Below, one piece after another: positions 60,875 to 64,000 of a DNA stretch of 64,000 nucleotides. This DNA comes from DTWD01 sp963662965 (GTDB lineage: Bacteria; Acidobacteriota; Vicinamibacteria; Vicinamibacterales; UBA8438): contig OY759970.1 of the NCBI GenBank assembly GCA_963662965.1, positions 1,612,001 through 1,676,000 of the forward strand, written 5' to 3'. The notes beneath the pieces are model-generated. The model had not been told where the DNA came from and searched no databases. It saw only the letters and a list, made by a program, of their open reading frames with translations. The translations under genes and the position numbers were made by a program. The number at the start of each line of letters is the position of its first letter. Position 1 is the first letter of the stretch.

Positions 60875-61924
60875 TCACTCCTTCCGCGAGGCGGCCGCCT
60901 CCGCCATCCGGGCCCCACGCAAGACGTTGATCATGGCGTGGTTGCCCTCGTGGCAGGCGTATTCCCAGATCTGCCCAGACGTCACGCCGCGCGACGCGTG
61001 GTCGGTCGTCATTGGCGCCGCGGCGGTCCACGGCTGCGTGAAGACGAGCGGATCTTCAACCGTGAAGGTGTAGTCGATGGTGTCGGGTGAGACGCGAGTG
61101 AAGCGTTCGACGAGTCGCAGCGTGGGACGCGCCTTACGCCACGGCGCGCTCCAATAGAGGTCCGACCCATCGAGGAAGTTGCGCGTCTCGACGACGAGCG
61201 TCTCGCCCTCCCACCGGCCGCGCGCCTCGCCGGTCCACTGCGCGATGCCGGTCAGCGGGCGATCGTCGAGCGGGATGACGCGCAGCTCGTGATACATCTC
61301 GTGCAGCATCACCACCTGGTCCGGCGTCTGCAGGATCTGAAGATTCATGTTGTACGGCTGGAGCGGTACCATGTTGGGTAACCCATCAGTGATACAGCGT
61401 TCGCCCGTGTCGAGGTCGACCGACGAATAAAAAGGGCCGACGCCGTACCGCGCTCGTTCGCGATCGCTGGCGGCCCTCGCTTGTGGCTTCCACGGGATCC
61501 TGCCCTCCGACGGATCGACGATCAGCGCCGTGCGCCGGTCGCCGACGATTTGGGTCCCGGCGTCCATCCAGACTTGGTTGTACCCACCGACGCTACCCGG
61601 AGCCGATCTCCCGTCAGCCGCCGCCCGTCGAGCCGCCGACTGGGCTTCAAGCGTTGCCGCCTCTTCGTCTGTCAACAGGGCCTTGTCGGCCTGCTGTCGC
61701 GGCCGCTCCAGCGGCGTGAGTGTCGCCGAGGTCCAGAGACCTTGCAGGTCCGGTTGGCCCCAGGCCGTCCGCGCCGCCGACCAAGCAACCTCGTCTTCAT
61801 CAGAGTCAGAGTTAGAGGCGACCTGGGCAGATGCAATCATCGGCACCGTCGCGAGCAGCGCGACCGTGACGACGAGCGAGGCGCCCAGCCTGTAGCTCGT
61901 CCTCGTCTTCGTCCTCGACCTCAT
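60875..61924 (-). CDS. Exported protein of unknown function conserved in Acidobacteriota
   Basis: 349 residues; signal peptide (RLGASLVVTVALLATVPMIASAQ). Typical text: WGQPDLQGLWTSATLTPLERP, RTALIVDPSEGRIPWKPQA, MLHEMYHELRVIPLDDRP, WTGEARGRWEGETLVVETRNF, LRLVERFTRVSPDTIDYTFTVEDP. Many paralogues of this all-beta family occur in Vicinamibacteria-type genomes; no biochemical role is known to me. Periplasmic. It precedes the acetyltransferase on the same strand with 32 bp between. Confidence 0.75.
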   Translation of the reverse strand: MRSRTKTRTSYRLGASLVVTVALLATVPMIASAQVASNSDSDEDEVAWSAARTAWGQPDLQGLWTSATLTPLERPRQQADKALLTDEEAATLEAQSAARRAAADGRSAPGSVGGYNQVWMDAGTQIVGDRRTALIVDPSEGRIPWKPQARAASDRERARYGVGPFYSSVDLDTGERCITDGLPNMVPLQPYNMNLQILQTPDQVVMLHEMYHELRVIPLDDRPLTGIAQWTGEARGRWEGETLVVETRNFLDGSDLYWSAPWRKARPTLRLVERFTRVSPDTIDYTFTVEDPLVFTQPWTAAAPMTTDHASRGVTSGQIWEYACHEGNHAMINVLRGARMAEAAASRKE

Positions 61925-61963
61925 TCAGGGACCCTCCTCGCTGGATCGATACGAGAAGGATAC

Positions 61964-62023
61964 TAGAGCCCATCTCATGAATGCGGCGGCCGGATGCCGG
62001 CGGCATTCATAAGAGGGGCTCTA
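61964..62023. repeat. 60-bp imperfect hairpin
   Basis: TAGAGCCCATCTCATGAATGC (start 61964) faces its near complement GCATTCATAAGAGGGGCTCTA ending at 62023; 19 of 21 arm bases pair. An inner stem GCCGG-ATG-CCGGC closes the loop. The right arm overlaps the GGGGCTCT that begins the adjacent inverted-repeat element at 62015, which suggests related element ends. No coding capacity. Confidence 0.65.
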
Positions 62024-62189
62024 ATCCCAGAACTCACTTGGGTTGGCGGCGTCTGGCGTCGGACTGGGCGGCGAGGGTCAGGCGCGACGAGGGCGTGTGG
62101 TGGGCCCACAGGACTGAGGAGTAACGCCGCCCTCGTCGTTCAGAACAAGCCAGCGACGTCAATCCAAGTGAGTTCTGGGCAGGAGCCCC
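62015..62189. mobile_element. 175-bp MITE-like element with terminal inverted repeats
   Basis: Left end GGGGCTCT (62015-62022), three bases, CCCAGAACTCACTTGG (62026-62041). Right end CCAAGTGAGTTCTGGG (62164-62179), one base, AGGAGCCCC (62181-62189). The 16-bp core is a perfect inverted repeat. A second stem lies inside (CGACGAGGGCG at 62085-62095 with CGCCCTCGTCG at 62128-62138). It has no gene; it looks like a non-autonomous element or the joined ends of an excised insertion sequence. It lies in the 457-bp space between two divergent genes. Confidence 0.65.
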
Positions 62190-62381
62190 GATACGCCGAC
62201 GGCGAGACACACCAAGAGGGCCGTTCGGTCGACTATCAGCATGACGGTATCGTGCCAAGCCGGGAGCGCGATGTCCAGGACCTTGATCGGACTGGGGGAA
62301 TATCGCCTTCGAGGGCCATGCGGCATCTCAGGCGCTTCCCCCAGACCCTCTCGCTCGCGCGTCTCGCTACAATGCTGCATC

Positions 62382-63473
62382 ATGCCGGCCAAGCTGACGC
62401 TACGAAGTGTTGCGGCCCGCCCCGTTCTCCTGACGCTCGACCGTCCCGTCGTCGTGCGGATCGCAACCATCACCGAATGGCCGCTCATCCTCATTGATCT
62501 ACAGACAGAGGAGGGCATCGTGGGGCGGAGCTATCTCGAGCCGTACACGCCGACGACGATGAAGTATCTCGTCCCGGCACTGCATGACCTCGGCGAGCTG
62601 CTCAAAGGGCAGCCGGTCTCCCCGGTCGACCTCTATAACAGCGCGCGCAAGTCGTTGCAGTTCGTCGGCTACGAAGGCATGTCCGCGATCGCGGTGTCGG
62701 GACTCGACATGGCGGCGTGGGATGCACTGGCGAAAGCCGCCGGGCAGCCGCTGTGTGAGTTCCTCGGCGGCTCGGTCGGATCAGTGCGCGCCTACAACAG
62801 CAACGGTCTCTGGCTGCAGGAACCAGAGGTCGTGGCGGAAGAGGCGGTCGTGCTTCGTGACGAGGGCGGGTTCAGTGGCCTGAAGCTCCGGCTCGGGCGC
62901 GATCGGATCGAGGATGACCTCGCGGCCGTCACCGGCGTTCGAGCATCGGTCGGCGACGACATGCATCTGATGGTCGACTTCAACCAGGGACTCGATCTGG
63001 CCGAAGCGATGGAACGGTGCGACCTGATCGACGACCTCGCGCTGACCTGGATCGAAGAGCCGATCGTGTACGACGACCTCGACGGTTACCAGAAGCTCGC
63101 CGCTGATCTCAGGACGCCGATTCAGATCGGTGAGAACTTCTACGGTCCCCGGGCGCTCCACCGCGCGCTTCAGATGGAGGCGTGCGATTTCGTGATGCCC
63201 GATTTCATGCGAATCGGCGGTGTGACCGGTTGGCTCCGCGCGGCCGCGATCGCCGGTGCCGCCGGGGTCCCGATGTCGACGCATCTCTATCCCGAAGTCG
63301 CCGCCCACGTGATGCGCGTCACCGAGACGGCGCACTGGCTCGAGTGGCAGACGTGGGCCGATCCGATCCTGCAAGAGCCGTTCGCCGTTCGCGACGGACG
63401 GCTCCACATCCCCGATGTCCCTGGTATTGGCCTCGAGTGGGACGAAGATGCTGTCGCCGCGCACCTTGTTTAG
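62382..63473 (+). CDS. Enolase-superfamily enzyme, mandelate racemase subgroup
   Basis: 363 residues from ATG 62382 (mandelate racemase has 359). Residues align with the mandelate racemase set: Lys168 (K164), Arg170 in place of K166 (GLKLRLG), Mg ligands Asp199, Glu225 and Glu251 (VDFNQG, WIEEPI, IGENFYG), and the Asp274/His301 dyad (PDFMRIGG, STHLYPE). The enzyme abstracts the alpha-proton of a 2-hydroxy- or sugar acid; Lys to Arg at the second base position means racemisation need not occur and dehydration or another outcome is possible. Cytosolic. A more upstream in-frame start is unlikely because that part is outside family homology. Confidence 0.9.
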   Translation: MPAKLTLRSVAARPVLLTLDRPVVVRIATITEWPLILIDLQTEEGIVGRSYLEPYTPTTMKYLVPALHDLGELLKGQPVSPVDLYNSARKSLQFVGYEGMSAIAVSGLDMAAWDALAKAAGQPLCEFLGGSVGSVRAYNSNGLWLQEPEVVAEEAVVLRDEGGFSGLKLRLGRDRIEDDLAAVTGVRASVGDDMHLMVDFNQGLDLAEAMERCDLIDDLALTWIEEPIVYDDLDGYQKLAADLRTPIQIGENFYGPRALHRALQMEACDFVMPDFMRIGGVTGWLRAAAIAGAAGVPMSTHLYPEVAAHVMRVTETAHWLEWQTWADPILQEPFAVRDGRLHIPDVPGIGLEWDEDAVAAHLV

Positions 63474-63526
63474 ACTGCCCCGCTCCGTTCGCTCGCGCAC
63501 ATTGCTGCAGGTCAGGGCCGACAGCG

Positions 63527-63976
63527 CTAGTGCGTCTCCGCGCCCCGTTGCACGCGGTCGAGGAGCGGGGTCCACCCTTGCGACAGCCCGATGCGGTGGT
63601 CTTCCTGGATGAAGTCCATGGCGGTGTGCTTCAGCGTTACGACGCACTCGTCGCCTTCCGGCGTCACGCGAATCTGTACGTTCGAGATCGCCTGGTACGA
63701 CATGAACAGCGGTCCGGAGATCTCGAGCAGTCCCGGCCGCTTGATCGCCTGGACGTGTCCCCAATGATGGCCGTTGTCGTCGCCAAGGTCTCGATACCAG
63801 CGTCCGCCCGGGAACGCTTCGAGCGTCATCGGCAGCGGGGAGCCGTCGGGGCCTTCGTTGAGCGGGCCCATCTGTTCGAGGAGCGTGGCAAACGTCGCCT
63901 CAGGCGTCGCCTTGACGTGCTTCTCCACCGCGACTTCGAGCGTGAGGTCTTCGATGCTCGGTGCGGCAATGGTCAC
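63527..63976 (-). CDS. SRPBCC (AHSA1-like) domain protein
   Basis: 149 residues from GTG 63976, preceded by a strong GA-rich ribosome site (GAGGAGAAGAAG). START/Bet v1-like fold: LEVAVEKHVKATPEATFATLLEQM, the conserved GGRWYRDLG, HHWGHVQAIKRPGLLEISGPLFM and the final TLKHTAMDFIQEDHRIGLSQGWTPLLDRV helix. AHSA1-type proteins bind hydrophobic ligands and often pair with an ArsR regulator; the GTG overlaps the TGA of a preceding gene (63973-63975), consistent with that pairing. Confidence 0.88.
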   Translation of the reverse strand: MTIAAPSIEDLTLEVAVEKHVKATPEATFATLLEQMGPLNEGPDGSPLPMTLEAFPGGRWYRDLGDDNGHHWGHVQAIKRPGLLEISGPLFMSYQAISNVQIRVTPEGDECVVTLKHTAMDFIQEDHRIGLSQGWTPLLDRVQRGAETH

Positions 63977-64000
63977 TTCTTCTTCTCCTCTTTACGCTCC
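63973..64000 (-). CDS. C-terminal tail of the upstream gene (possibly an ArsR regulator)
   Basis: The last visible codons read ERKEEKKK followed by TGA (63975-63973), overlapping the GTG start of the SRPBCC gene. A charged Lys/Glu tail translationally coupled to an AHSA1-type gene is what an ArsR-family regulator would show, but eight residues are not enough for an assignment. Confidence 0.3.

Noticed and set aside
62159..62518. 119-codon minus-strand frame next to the inverted-repeat element
   Set aside because: It crosses the start of the mandelate-racemase-like gene and the element's end; no coding pattern or ribosome site.
1..64000. CRISPR arrays, tRNA, rRNA and riboswitches
   Set aside because: No regularly spaced repeats were seen, no cloverleaf with a TTCGA-type T arm, no rRNA-like sequence and no recognisable riboswitch core in the intergenic spaces.

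Overview
The window is GC-rich, densely coded DNA, most likely from an acidobacterium close to the Vicinamibacteria (subgroup 6). This is inferred from gene families typical of that group: an Acidobacterial VWA-type protein, an orphan MacB/FtsX-like permease (ADOP type), a DUF5916 outer-membrane protein, the DUF1592/DUF1552 pair, several PQQ propeller proteins, a TonB receptor and many exported c-type cytochromes. I saw no rRNA, tRNA or CRISPR array.

Layout. 1-12.9 kb: a transporter start (partial), a CurA-like reductase, two DinB proteins (one frameshifted), a DUF4214 protein without a proper start, a tandem GluRS-GlnRS fusion on one reading frame, an exported esterase, an AhpD-like protein, an aldo/keto reductase, an LVIVD remnant and gdhA. 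13-24.7 kb: a kinase stub, exported heme and copper proteins (including a cytochrome c plus PHM-like copper protein), DUF4920, a membrane-anchored DtxR-FeoA regulator coupled to feoB, P460 and patatin remnants, and an eight-heme lipoprotein with TPRs. 24.7-37.5 kb: a DUF481 pseudogene facing a small nucleotidyltransferase/CopG-type toxin-antitoxin-like pair, outer-membrane proteins, a VWA/PQQ chimera, a three-gene lipid operon divergent from fbiC (F420 precursor synthesis), and a cupin fragment abutting a hydrolase fragment. 37.5-47.6 kb: a zinc-ribbon protein, a SnoaL-like protein, a sorbosone dehydrogenase joined to a double carboxymuconolactone decarboxylase protein, a class V aminotransferase, trkA (split by a TAG) with trkH, IS3-type debris and an ankyrin protein. 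47.7-64 kb: the DUF1592/DUF1552 pair, two overlapping FMN 2-hydroxyacid oxidases, an ADOP stub, a PQQ protein, an IS91-type remnant with a 193-bp copy of that PQQ gene, a TonB receptor, a GNAT acetyltransferase, an exported protein, a MITE-like inverted-repeat element, a mandelate-racemase-like enzyme and an SRPBCC protein.

Physiology suggested: an aerobic heterotroph with an elaborate periplasmic oxidative apparatus (c-type cytochromes, quinoproteins, copper protein), Fe(II) uptake, K+ uptake, ammonia assimilation by GDH and the ability to make the F420 deazaflavin core.

The most striking general feature is how many genes are broken. At least fifteen are truncated, frameshifted, interrupted by a stop or joined to pieces of unrelated genes, while intact genes lie between them. 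Either this genome is in active decay with many small deletions, or the assembly contains errors; read-level evidence would separate the two. The best single lead for new biology is the GluRS-GlnRS fusion.
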